In this document: positions 1 through 8,237 of the stretch, piece by piece | Layout: the number at the start of each line of letters is the position of its first letter | How positions within the stretch are numbered: position 1 is the stretch's first letter | NCBI RefSeq assembly: GCF_900112245.1 | Contig: NZ_FOYX01000004.1 | Location: 62,001 to 126,000 of the forward strand | Direction of reading: 5' to 3' | DNA length: 64,000 nucleotides | Source of the DNA: Maribacter stanieri | Lineage (GTDB): Bacteria; Bacteroidota; Bacteroidia; Flavobacteriales; Flavobacteriaceae | The notes under the pieces: generated by a model | Database searches by the model: none | Seen by the model: the letters and a program-made list of their open reading frames with translations, nothing else | What the model was told of the DNA's origin: nothing | Translations under genes and position numbers: made by a program

Positions 1-316
1 AAAAGTTGATTTAGTTTTTTACGATTATTCCTTTTTAAAGAATAATTTATGGTGTCATCATTTACTAATTGTAGTGATGTAGGTATGCTGTTTTCGTATA
101 AGGAAATAGAATAGCGGGTACCATGTTGCTTATAGCCAATTCTCAACTTATATTTTAGAGCGTTGTCTAAATTAGTTAAATGAATTCCGTCAAATAAAGA
201 GTAGTTAGGGTGGGTTTTGTATTGTTGAATATAGGAACTTCTAAATCGGGATTCGTGGTAATGTTCATTCTTAATTTGACTATTTTCAATGCAAACAGAT
301 TCAAATAATGGGTACA
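1..316 (-). CDS. Aminotransferase class IV, PabC-like (aminodeoxychorismate lyase candidate), 3' end cut by window edge
   Basis: About 105 N-terminal residues are present, reading leftward off the window edge. The start ATG at 316-314 gives MYPLFESVCIENSQIKNE, with the FES..IENGxI-type opening and the downstream H..R..RF pattern usual for class IV PLP aminotransferases of the PabC/IlvE group. The start lies inside the end of pabB (16-nt overlap), implying translational coupling. PabC converts 4-amino-4-deoxychorismate to p-aminobenzoate and pyruvate for folate synthesis. The PLP-binding lysine lies beyond the edge, so the assignment rests on the N-terminus and the pabB partnership. A branched-chain aminotransferase is less likely given the context. 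Confidence 0.75.
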
Positions 317-1275
317 TAAATTTTTTCTAAAAGTTCTTGATATTCTTCTTTCATCTCGCTTAAATGGGTAATTCCACCGCCACTTTTGTAAAAAAGCTTT
401 TTGTTGATTTTTTCGATAAACCGAATGCTTACGGCACTGTCAATTTGATGACCATCAAATATTCCAAAAATACCTGTGTAAAATCCACGTGGCGCAATTT
501 CTGCTTTTGAAATAATTTCTAGGGTTTTCTTTTTAGGTGCCCCGCTTATGGAACCTGCTGGTAATGTTTTTAATAATAACGACGAAAATTCATCTTTCCA
601 GTTCTCAGGTAACTTTCCCTGTATTTCGGTACTGGTCTGCAGCAGTTCTTGATTTCCTTTTTTAATCGTGTTTACAAATCTAAACTTATTTACGCTAACA
701 TTTTTGGCAATCATAGAAAGATCGTTTCGTATGAGGTCAACAATGGTATTATGTTCGTATAATTCCTTTTTATTAGAAAGCAATAATTCTTCGGCATTGG
801 GCACACTACTATTTATTGTGCCTTTCATAGGATAAGAGAAAACGTTGCCGTCCTTAATTTTTAAGTAGCATTCTGGCGAAAAAACAACAAAGTTATCTTT
901 ATAGAGAAGCTTATATGGAGCATGTGCTTTTTTGTAAATTTCGTGAAGTTCTACGTTGGTATCAAGCGCGGTAGGAAAAGTAAGGTTTAGCAAAAAACTA
1001 TTACCATTGTTTAATTCCTGCTTAACGGTGTTAAAGGCCTTCTCATAAATATCTTTAGAAATGAGTGTAGGTTTTAAATCTATGATTTTATCGTCTAACT
1101 GATTAAACGTAAGTTCATTGTCATTACTAACACCGTTTATGTTAAAGTAAATTTTTTCTTGTAAAGCCTCTTCAAACGTAAAAACTTGTTTTACAGATTT
1201 TTCAAAATCGATAATGAAGAAAAAAGGAGTTTCATCTTGAAGAAAGCGCGTGACTTTTTTTTCAAAATTTTCCAA
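301..1275 (-). CDS. pabB: Aminodeoxychorismate synthase component I
   Basis: 324 residues, covering only the chorismate-binding catalytic domain without the N-terminal extension of longer PabB/TrpE proteins, as is usual for short Bacteroidota forms. The PMKGT motif at 149-153 (Lys151) matches the P-x-K-G-T of aminodeoxychorismate synthases, where the lysine acts as nucleophile; anthranilate synthases carry Ala there. Other conserved blocks are HNTIVDLIRNDL (175-186), GAPKKKT (245-251) and YKSGGGIT (296-303). It transfers ammonia to chorismate for p-aminobenzoate and folate. The stop is overlapped by the pabC-like gene. The kinase gene upstream ends 26 nt before this start, so the three genes are probably one leftward operon. 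Confidence 0.9.
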   Translation of the reverse strand: MENFEKKVTRFLQDETPFFFIIDFEKSVKQVFTFEEALQEKIYFNINGVSNDNELTFNQLDDKIIDLKPTLISKDIYEKAFNTVKQELNNGNSFLLNLTFPTALDTNVELHEIYKKAHAPYKLLYKDNFVVFSPECYLKIKDGNVFSYPMKGTINSSVPNAEELLLSNKKELYEHNTIVDLIRNDLSMIAKNVSVNKFRFVNTIKKGNQELLQTSTEIQGKLPENWKDEFSSLLLKTLPAGSISGAPKKKTLEIISKAEIAPRGFYTGIFGIFDGHQIDSAVSIRFIEKINKKLFYKSGGGITHLSEMKEEYQELLEKIYVPII

Positions 1276-1301
1276 ATTTTTAGGGTTTTGAGAAGATGAA
1301 C

Positions 1302-1916
1302 TTAAAATAGACCGTTTATTTGAGCGTCAATTTTATTCAAAATAATACCTAAGTCTTCAGGTTTATCAACAAAGTCTAAATCATCTACATCAATAATCAG
1401 CAAGTTGCCTTTTTCATAACCATGTACCCAAGCTTCATAACGTTCATTTAATCGGCTTAAATAGTCAATTGAAATTGTGTTTTCATATTCTCTACCTCTT
1501 TTGTGAATTTGCTTCACCAAGTTTGGGATAGAGCTGCGTAGATAAATTAGAAGATCTGGCGGATCTACCAGACTCTCCATTAAATCAAACAAGCTAGAGT
1601 AGTTTTGAAAATCACGGTTGGTCATAAGACCCATTGCGTGTAGGTTAGGAGCAAAAATATGTGCATCCTCATAAATAGTTCTATCCTGAATAATTTCCTT
1701 TCCACTTTCTTTAATCTGTAGAATTTGACGGTATCTACTATTTAAAAAGTATATCTGAAGGTTAAAACTCCAACGTTCCATTTGATTGTAAAAATCATCT
1801 AAATATGGGTTCTCAACTACATCTTCAAAATGAGGTTCCCAATTATAATGTTTAGCAAGTAATCTAGTTAGGGTCGTTTTTCCTGCACCGATATTTCCGG
1901 CAACTGCTATGTGCAT
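1302..1916 (-). CDS. Deoxynucleoside kinase (dAK/dGK family)
   Basis: 204 residues. The P-loop GNIGAGKTT starts at residue 7, a DRT-type motif with following acidic residue occurs in QDRTIYEDAHIF (about 77-88), and the LID arginines lie in KRGREYE. This order is that of the deoxyadenosine/deoxyguanosine/thymidine kinase superfamily, which phosphorylates deoxynucleosides for the salvage pathway in the cytoplasm. Length is normal. The exact substrate cannot be read from sequence. It leads the leftward pabB-pabC group but has no obvious functional link to folate genes. The upstream spacer holds a short tandem TACAAGA word repeat (1968-1983). Confidence 0.85.
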   Translation of the reverse strand: MHIAVAGNIGAGKTTLTRLLAKHYNWEPHFEDVVENPYLDDFYNQMERWSFNLQIYFLNSRYRQILQIKESGKEIIQDRTIYEDAHIFAPNLHAMGLMTNRDFQNYSSLFDLMESLVDPPDLLIYLRSSIPNLVKQIHKRGREYENTISIDYLSRLNERYEAWVHGYEKGNLLIIDVDDLDFVDKPEDLGIILNKIDAQINGLF

Positions 1917-2111
1917 AGACGTAAATTGATTAATGGTTGTGTTCTAATTCTCAACAAGATTAGATGGTACAAGATACAAGATAACTACAGGAAGTAAAAA
2001 CATATTTGTTGTATGGCACAAAAAAAATGACCTCAATCCAATTCTTTGCAAAATGCAATTAAACCAAAATCATATTTTGATGTCATACTACCATTCTAAT
2101 ACATAAGCAAG
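1917..2111. promoter_or_regulatory. Divergent intergenic promoter region
   Basis: This 195-bp spacer separates the leftward kinase gene from the rightward GLPGLI gene and must hold both promoters. It contains a tandem TACAAGA/TACAAGATA word repeat at 1968-1983. On the plus strand there is an AT-rich ATATTTTGATG stretch about 35 nt before the GLPGLI ATG that resembles a Bacteroidota -7 element, but no well-spaced TTG partner was found. Confidence 0.35.
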
Positions 2112-2963
2112 ATGAGATATAAGTGGTTCAAAGGTTTAATGATTGTATGCATGGGCGTAAGCTTACAAGCGCAAGATTTTCAAGGCAAGGCAATTTACCA
2201 AAGTAAAACACAGGTAAATTTCGATTTTGGAAATAGAAACATTCCTGAGGATAGAAAAAAGGAAATGATGGAACGCATGAAAAAAGCGAACGAAAAAACC
2301 TTTATTCTCAATTTCAATAAAACGGCATCTATTTATAAAGTAGAGGAAAAATTAGAGCAGCCCGGAGAAAGAGGTGGTGGTCGTGGTCCTCGTTTTGGAG
2401 CAATGGCAGGTAATGATGGGGATTTATACAAGAATATTCAGGATCAAAAGTATTTGGTGAAGAATGAATTATTAGGTAAAATTTTTCTGATTGATGATGA
2501 GTTGGAGGCATTAGATTGGAAAATGGAGAGCGAGTCTAAACAAATAGGAAATTATACGGCATTTAAGGCAACGTCTGTAAAGACTATTAAGCGACCGAAT
2601 ATGAGCGCTATTTTTAGAAGACCTGGTAGGGGAGAAGAAAATGATGAGGAGAAAAAAGGGGAAGAGTTTATTATAAAAGAAGTTGAAATAGTTGCGTGGT
2701 ATACTCCAGAAATACCAATAAATCAAGGTCCTGGTTTGTATTGGGGACTTCCGGGTTTAATTTTGGCTGTAAACGATGATGTTACTACAATCGTTTGTTC
2801 AGAAATCACATTAAATCCTTCAGAGAAGATTGAAATAAAAGCACCTAGTAAAGGAAAACAAGTTACCCAGGCGGAATATGATCAGATTTCTCAAGAGAAA
2901 ATGAAAGAAATGCGAGAGAATTTCAGAAACCGTGGTGGTCGTGGTGGCGGTAGACCAAATTAA
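2112..2963 (+). CDS. GLPGLI family secreted protein
   Basis: 283 residues with a signal peptide (1-20, cleavage near LQAQ), so exported to the periplasm or outer membrane. The family-defining motif GLPGLI is at residues 212-217, preceded by tryptophan/tyrosine-rich strands (AWYTPEIPINQGPGLYW). A charged insert (about 170-190, PGRGEENDEEKKGEE) and a Gly/Arg-rich tail (GGRGGGRPN) are atypical decorations. The family is of unknown biochemical function and in Bacteroidota commonly precedes TonB-receptor-like barrels, as here: the barrel gene starts 40 nt downstream, suggesting one transcript and a shared envelope role. Confidence 0.85.
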   Translation: MRYKWFKGLMIVCMGVSLQAQDFQGKAIYQSKTQVNFDFGNRNIPEDRKKEMMERMKKANEKTFILNFNKTASIYKVEEKLEQPGERGGGRGPRFGAMAGNDGDLYKNIQDQKYLVKNELLGKIFLIDDELEALDWKMESESKQIGNYTAFKATSVKTIKRPNMSAIFRRPGRGEENDEEKKGEEFIIKEVEIVAWYTPEIPINQGPGLYWGLPGLILAVNDDVTTIVCSEITLNPSEKIEIKAPSKGKQVTQAEYDQISQEKMKEMRENFRNRGGRGGGRPN

Positions 2964-3003
2964 TTAAAGTACTTCTTAATTTATTTCTATTTACACCTTT
3001 CCT

Positions 3004-5682
3004 ATGAAACATAATGTGCTTGTTATTCTTTCGCTATTATTAGCTACTATTGGTGCTGCCCAAGAAATTTCATTATCGGGAACGGTAAAGGATAGTCTAG
3101 GTGTTGGTGTAGATATGGCGAATGTTATTGCCATAAATACGGAGACCAAAGGCTTGGAATCTTATGGGATTACCAATCATGCGGGGCTATTTAAATTAAA
3201 ACTGAAAACTGGTCAGCAATACACGGTAAAGGTCAGTTATTTAGGGTTTAAACCAGAGTCTTTTACATTTACTGCAGGTGAGAGCGATGCTGTAAAAGAT
3301 ATTATAATGCAAGAGCAAGCAGCACAGCTGGATGAAGTAGATGTAACATACGAAATGCCGGTTTCGGTAAAAGGCGATACTATTGTGTACGATACCGATG
3401 CATTTGTGTCGGGCACGGAAAAGAAACTGAAAGATGTGCTAGAAAACCTTCCGGGAATTGAAATAAACGATGATGGTCAAATAGAGGTAGAGGGTAAAAC
3501 CGTAAGTAAGATTATGGTAGAAGGTAAAGATTTTTTTGACGGAGATACAAAGCTTGCGGTAGAAAATATTCCGGCTAACGCCTTAAGTAAAGTTGAGGTA
3601 TTGCGTAATTTCAATGAGGTGTCGCAAATGAAAGGTCTTACCAATGACGATGATAATGTGGCTTTGAACATTAAGTTGAAAGAGGGTAAAAAGAACTTTT
3701 GGTTTGGCGAATTAACTGCAGGGTATGGTCCGGATGATAGGTATTTGGCACATCCTAAATTGTTTTACTACAGTCCAAAGTACAGTATTAATATCATCAC
3801 CGATTTAAATAATATTGGCGAAGTACCTTTTACGCGAAACGACTATAGAAATTTTACGGGAGGATTCAGAAATATCAATTCAAGAGGAGGTAGTTCTATT
3901 GCTACTGGTGTAGATGGGTTGGGACTTTCTTCTGTACAAAATAATAGGGCAAATGACATTGATACAAAATTTGCTGCCGCCAATTTTAGTTATGCGCCTA
4001 TAGCAGGGTTGGATTTAAGCGGATTTGGTATTTATTCTTATACAGGAACTCTTATGAAATCTGAAGGGAGCACCTCTTATATAGCAAGTAATGATGTAGA
4101 AAGCACAACATCAAATACAGATCAGACCATTCATTTGGGTTTAGCAAAGTTGAGTGCGAAATATAAGCCCAATGAAGATTTTCAATTAGATTATGATGCG
4201 CTTTTAAAACAATCGGATGATACGGAGGAAGTAGATGTGCTATCAATATCCTCTATTACCGATCAAATTGCAGAGGTAAAAAAGCAGAAGCCGTTATCTG
4301 TAAATCAGAATTTAAATATCTATTACACCTTAAATGAGAAGAACATTTTTGCGGTAGAAGCACAGCATTTATATCAAGATGAAGATCCTTTTTATGAGGC
4401 CCTTAGAAGTGAGTTCGCCTTTGTTGATATTTTTCCTGTAGATGAAAATCAGAACGTATATAATATCAACCAGGCAAAAAATATAGTAACCAATAAGGTT
4501 GATGCCAAGGTGGATTATTATAGGGTTCTTGGAAATAAAAGCAACATAAATCTAACATTAGGTACCACGCAAAGCAATCAGAATTTTAATTCAAGCATAT
4601 ACCAGATTTTAGACAATGAAGAAACTTTGAATATGAATGGTGATGCGTTTGGCAATGAAGTCGCGTTTCATGTGTCTGATGTTTATGCAGGCTTACATTA
4701 TAAAGTTATTTCTGGAATATTCACCTTTAATCCTGGGGTTACGCTGCATCAATTCAATGTAAAAAATGAGCAGCTAGGTACAGTGGTCGAAGATAATTTG
4801 ACGTCGTTATTGCCAGATTTATATATTAATGCACAACTTAAGAAATCGGAGAATATTCGTTTTAATTATCGTGTAACCCGTTCGTTTACAGATGTCAGTA
4901 ATTTTGCACAAGGTTATGTGTTAAACAATTACAATTCGCTTTATAGTGGAAATCGAGATTTAGAGAGTGCACTTAACCATAACGTTTCGCTTAATTTCTT
5001 CAGTTTTAATATGTTTAATTTCACTAATATATTTGCGAACATAGCGTACACCAAAAGAATAGATGCGTTAAAAAGTGGCGTTGATATTATTGGTATTAAC
5101 AGAGTAACTAGTACCATCAATTCAAATTTTGAAGACGAATCATTAACCGCAAGCGGAAAATACGAACGTACATTTGGTAAAATAAAAGCATCTGTGCAAG
5201 GTAATTTAGGTTGGTCTACCACTAACAACCTTGTTGATAATCAGCAGCGAACCTCAAATTCATTGACACAGAATTATACAACCGCTTTATCTACTAATTT
5301 TAAGAATGCGCCAAATTTAGAATTAGGGTATAGATACACCGTTAATAATTATGAAAACGGAGATTTAGAAACAACATTCTTCACAAGTAGACCTTATGCT
5401 CGTTTTGATGCCAGTTTTTTAAAGAACTTTATTTTCAATGTAGAGTATGATTATTATAATTATTCGGATAAGGAAGATACTATATCCAATACTTATAGTT
5501 TTCTAGAATCTACCCTAACATATCAGAAGAAAGATAGCCGATGGGAATATGGTATTAAAGGCACTAATTTATTGAATACTACAACACTGAATAGAGATAG
5601 TACAAACGAACTGTTTTTTAGCACACAAGCCTATTTTGTGCAACCACGCTATGTGCTACTGTCTGTGAAATATGATCTTTAA
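3004..5682 (+). CDS. Outer-membrane beta-barrel protein with carboxypeptidase-like regulatory and TonB-plug-like domains
   Basis: 892 residues. A signal peptide (1-19) is followed by a carboxypeptidase-regulatory-like beta-sandwich (about 22-108; GTVKDSLGVGV ... VKVSYLGFKPESF), then a plug-like region (about 118-215; VKGDTIVYDTDAF, LENLPGIEINDDG, VEGKDFFDGD) and a long series of alternating strands ending in a short C-terminal strand. This is the layout of the TonB-dependent-receptor-like family that lacks a clear TonB box and is often paired with GLPGLI proteins. The substrate is unknown. It probably ends the transcript started by the GLPGLI gene. Confidence 0.85.
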   Translation: MKHNVLVILSLLLATIGAAQEISLSGTVKDSLGVGVDMANVIAINTETKGLESYGITNHAGLFKLKLKTGQQYTVKVSYLGFKPESFTFTAGESDAVKDIIMQEQAAQLDEVDVTYEMPVSVKGDTIVYDTDAFVSGTEKKLKDVLENLPGIEINDDGQIEVEGKTVSKIMVEGKDFFDGDTKLAVENIPANALSKVEVLRNFNEVSQMKGLTNDDDNVALNIKLKEGKKNFWFGELTAGYGPDDRYLAHPKLFYYSPKYSINIITDLNNIGEVPFTRNDYRNFTGGFRNINSRGGSSIATGVDGLGLSSVQNNRANDIDTKFAAANFSYAPIAGLDLSGFGIYSYTGTLMKSEGSTSYIASNDVESTTSNTDQTIHLGLAKLSAKYKPNEDFQLDYDALLKQSDDTEEVDVLSISSITDQIAEVKKQKPLSVNQNLNIYYTLNEKNIFAVEAQHLYQDEDPFYEALRSEFAFVDIFPVDENQNVYNINQAKNIVTNKVDAKVDYYRVLGNKSNINLTLGTTQSNQNFNSSIYQILDNEETLNMNGDAFGNEVAFHVSDVYAGLHYKVISGIFTFNPGVTLHQFNVKNEQLGTVVEDNLTSLLPDLYINAQLKKSENIRFNYRVTRSFTDVSNFAQGYVLNNYNSLYSGNRDLESALNHNVSLNFFSFNMFNFTNIFANIAYTKRIDALKSGVDIIGINRVTSTINSNFEDESLTASGKYERTFGKIKASVQGNLGWSTTNNLVDNQQRTSNSLTQNYTTALSTNFKNAPNLELGYRYTVNNYENGDLETTFFTSRPYARFDASFLKNFIFNVEYDYYNYSDKEDTISNTYSFLESTLTYQKKDSRWEYGIKGTNLLNTTTLNRDSTNELFFSTQAYFVQPRYVLLSVKYDL

Positions 5683-5794
5683 AAATCGAAAATTTAGGGT
5701 GCGAATTATCAAATCTTTTAAATGCGTTAATAAATAACATCATATTAAGATATTGAACTGAACATTTTTTCTATTTTTGCACCATAATTAAAAT

Positions 5795-5872
5795 AAAGAG
5801 GAGGGATTTGACTGATTGCAACCTCTGTTTTAACCTAAGGGTATAAAACAAAAAAAATGCTAAAGCAGTTGA
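5795..5872 (+). ncRNA. SAM-II type riboswitch upstream of metK
   Basis: The segment can be folded as the SAM-II H-type pseudoknot. P1: AGAGG (5797-5801) with CCTCT (5822-5826). P2a: ACTG (5811-5814) with CAGT (5866-5869). P2b: the TTGC of ATTGCA (5815-5820) meets GCTAAA (5859-5864) as C-G and G-C pairs flanking a U-U position, as in the known SAM-II binding pocket. The conserved loop sequence ATTTGA and the GCTAAA box are both present. The loop between P1 and the GCTAAA box is longer than in the alphaproteobacterial metX example and A-rich. It precedes metK by about 70 nt, so SAM feedback on its own synthase is expected, probably at translation. The class call comes from manual folding. Confidence 0.8.
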
Positions 5873-5944
5873 TGCTGATACTACATCGCATCACACTTCT
5901 TTTCGGCATTCGTTCAAATCCTTTTAAGAATAAAAAAGATTGTT

Positions 5945-7201
5945 ATGCCATATTTATTTACATCAGAATCTGTTAGTGAAGGACATCCGGATAAAGTTGC
6001 GGATCAAATCAGTGATGCGTTATTAGATAATTTTCTTGCTTTTGATCCAGAAAGTAAAGTTGCCTGCGAAACATTGGTTACTACAGGTCAAGTAGTATTA
6101 GCTGGGGAAGTAAAAAGTGATACGTATTTAGATGTACAGAACATTGCCCGTGAAGTCATTAATAAAATAGGATATACCAAAGGAGAATATCAGTTTAGTG
6201 GAGATTCTTGTGGTGTTATTTCTTTGATACATGAGCAGTCTCAAGATATTAACCAAGGTGTAGATCGTGGTTCTAAAGAAGAGCAAGGTGCAGGTGATCA
6301 AGGTATGATGTTTGGTTACGCAACTAGCGAGACCGAGAATTACATGCCGTTAGCGCTAGATATTTCACATAAAATTCTGCATACTTTGGCAGAAATGCGT
6401 CGCGAGAATAAAGAGATTACTTATTTAAGACCAGATGCTAAGGCACAGGTTACTATAGAATATTCAGATGCCAATGAGCCAATACGTATAGATACTATCG
6501 TAGTTTCTACACAGCACGATGCTTTTGATGCAGATGATGAGAAAATGTTGGCGAAGATTAAGTCTGATATTATATCTATTTTAATTCCAAGAGTAAAGGA
6601 ACAATTACCAGCAGATACTCAGAAATTATTTGATGATCAAATCAAATACCATATTAACCCAACTGGGAAATTTGTAATTGGCGGTCCTCATGGTGATACC
6701 GGATTAACAGGTAGAAAGATTATTGTTGACACTTACGGTGGTAAAGGGGCACACGGTGGTGGAGCTTTTAGTGGAAAAGACCCAAGTAAGGTAGACCGTA
6801 GTGCAGCTTATGCAGCGCGTCATGCAGCAAAGAATTTAATAGCAGCTGGTGTAGCAACTGAAATTTTAGTACAAGTAAGTTATGCTATTGGTGTGGTTGA
6901 ACCAACATCAATTTATGTAGATACTTACGGTACGTCTAAAGTTGGTTTAAGTGATGGTGAGATTGCAAAAAAGGTAGCTCAGATTTTTGATATGAGACCG
7001 TTTGCAATTGAAGAACGTTTAAAGCTAAGAAACCCAATTTATTTAGAAACTGCCGCTTACGGACACATGGGGAAAACACCTGTAACTGTTACCAAGGTTT
7101 TCGAATCTCCTTATAATGGCCGTATAGAAAGAGAAGTAGAGCTGTTTACATGGGAAAAGTTGGATAAAGTAGATGAGATAAGAGCAGCGTTTAATATTTA
7201 A
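5945..7201 (+). CDS. metK: S-adenosylmethionine synthetase
   Basis: 418 residues, normal length. Signature blocks: GHPDK (13-17, ATP/metal site), GAGDQG (115-120, hexapeptide motif) and [10 protein letters not shown] (271-280, glycine-rich phosphate loop). It makes SAM from methionine and ATP in the cytoplasm. The gene stands alone between its riboswitch leader and a strong terminator, so it is a single-gene SAM-controlled unit that completes the methionine pathway encoded downstream in the window. Confidence 0.98.
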   Translation: MPYLFTSESVSEGHPDKVADQISDALLDNFLAFDPESKVACETLVTTGQVVLAGEVKSDTYLDVQNIAREVINKIGYTKGEYQFSGDSCGVISLIHEQSQDINQGVDRGSKEEQGAGDQGMMFGYATSETENYMPLALDISHKILHTLAEMRRENKEITYLRPDAKAQVTIEYSDANEPIRIDTIVVSTQHDAFDADDEKMLAKIKSDIISILIPRVKEQLPADTQKLFDDQIKYHINPTGKFVIGGPHGDTGLTGRKIIVDTYGGKGAHGGGAFSGKDPSKVDRSAAYAARHAAKNLIAAGVATEILVQVSYAIGVVEPTSIYVDTYGTSKVGLSDGEIAKKVAQIFDMRPFAIEERLKLRNPIYLETAAYGHMGKTPVTVTKVFESPYNGRIEREVELFTWEKLDKVDEIRAAFNI

Positions 7202-7231
7202 CGTTATTGCTAGTTGCCGATATTAAAAAAT

Positions 7232-7266
7232 AAAAAAATGCTCCGTGATACACGGAGCATTTTTTA
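7232..7266 (+). terminator. Intrinsic terminator of metK
   Basis: Perfect stem ATGCTCCGTG / CACGGAGCAT with an ATA loop, flanked by an A-run and followed by T6. The A/T flanks make it potentially bidirectional. Confidence 0.9.
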
Positions 7267-7268
7267 TA

Positions 7269-7613
7269 GATCGTACATCAAACGTCATTGCGAGGTACGA
7301 AGCAATCTACCGCTCAGAACTCTCAGGTTAAAATCAGCTCACAAGACAATTAACATCTCTTCACAACAAGTATTATGCATTTTACCACAAAATATATTTT
7401 GTAGGAAAAGGATTACATATGTTTGATATATAATAATTAGAGAACCCCAAATCTCGCCACCTAAAAGATGAAATATTTTGTACTGGTATAAACCAAATAT
7501 AGATGGTATTAAGTTCAAGTTGAAGCCCCAAAAGTCAACCTGATTTTAAAACTATTTAAAAGTATCGAGTCTTTAAAAAACCTATTAAAAATATAACTTA
7601 ACCTACGAATGCC
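7269..7613. other. Non-coding stretch after metK with a dispersed-repeat-like sequence
   Basis: A 345-bp stretch without a convincing gene; a 70-codon frame starting at 7214 runs through the metK terminator and has no family-like composition. It holds CGTCATTGCGAGG-ACGAAGCAATC-type sequence at 7283-7308, which resembles a short repeat I know from intergenic regions of many bacterial genomes, and a perfect 16-nt palindrome ACAAAATATATTTTGT at 7387-7402. The rest is AT-rich and presumably holds the promoter for the small lipoprotein gene. Confidence 0.4.
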
Positions 7614-7811
7614 ATGTTAAAACGATTTGCTTTTCCCTTAGCGGTATTTCTATGTATTGTACTGCAATCTTGCACAAAAGAAACAGACCTTATTTCAGGG
7701 TATGTTGTTTTAGATGCAACGAAAAAAGAATACCGTTCTTTAAACGTTAATCCAGATTTTAAAATTAAAAAATCTGAAGGAACAGTTGCATTGATTCCTT
7801 TTTCTGATTAG
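7614..7811 (+). CDS. Small putative lipoprotein of unknown function
   Basis: 65 residues. A hydrophobic signal (LKRFAFPLAVFLCIVL) ends in a lipobox LQSC with Cys20, followed by CTKETDLISGYVVLDATKKE. This is a credible lipoprotein signal, but the mature part is only about 46 residues and I do not recognise the family. It is isolated, with over 180 bp of spacer upstream and 426 bp downstream, so it could also be a degenerate remnant of a longer lipoprotein gene. Confidence 0.5.
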   Translation: MLKRFAFPLAVFLCIVLQSCTKETDLISGYVVLDATKKEYRSLNVNPDFKIKKSEGTVALIPFSD

Positions 7812-8237
7812 ATTTAAATCCAGCTAAAAACTATTTTAATGAAAGACCAATTAATTCAAGACAATAAAATTCAAGTTTATAAAAGTGATTTTTTCTCGGG
7901 CATTCTTATGCTGGCCAGAAAGTTATTTATGATATAATTTTAATTGTAATTGCGTGCAGTACTAATGTAATGCAGTAAACTGAGAAATAATATAACTATT
8001 TGGGGCATGCCATTTACGTGTATGTAAATTAAAGCCTTTTCAATTAATGTAGAGCTTGTTAGAAAAACTTACACATTCTATTTTAGCCTATTATTTTGTT
8101 TTAAAGTAGGTGCCTCCTTCGATTAAGAATAAGCGGTCCAAATTTTTTTTGGTAGTTTTTATCCGTAATTCTGGACATGTTAAAATCTAAATAATCGAGT
8201 AAACTTTCTTAGATTTAAGACTTCAAACTCTTAAGAC
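7812..8237. other. Non-coding stretch with a decayed coding remnant
   Basis: A 426-bp gap between the small lipoprotein and the CocE-like hydrolase. The left part has a 32-codon frame (7839-7937) that overlaps a frame-shifted alpha/beta-hydrolase-like segment described separately. The remainder (about 7940-8237) is AT-rich without a frame or strong hairpin and probably carries the promoter of the downstream gene. Confidence 0.4.
7862..7977 (+). pseudogene. Possible alpha/beta-hydrolase remnant (frameshifted)
   Basis: One frame reads LGHSYAGQKVIYD (about 7895-7933), the classic nucleophile elbow G-x-S-x-G of alpha/beta hydrolases. The preceding strand residues KVIF (7882-7893) lie in a different frame, separated by one extra T in a run of six (7889-7894). 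Restoring one base would give KVIFLGHSYAGQKVIYD. No other hydrolase segments are visible, so this is at most a short relic and could be chance. Confidence 0.3.

Noticed and set aside
7214-7426. 70-codon frame after metK
   Set aside because: It starts before and runs through the metK terminator and the CGTCATTGCGAGG-type repeat; composition is not protein-like.
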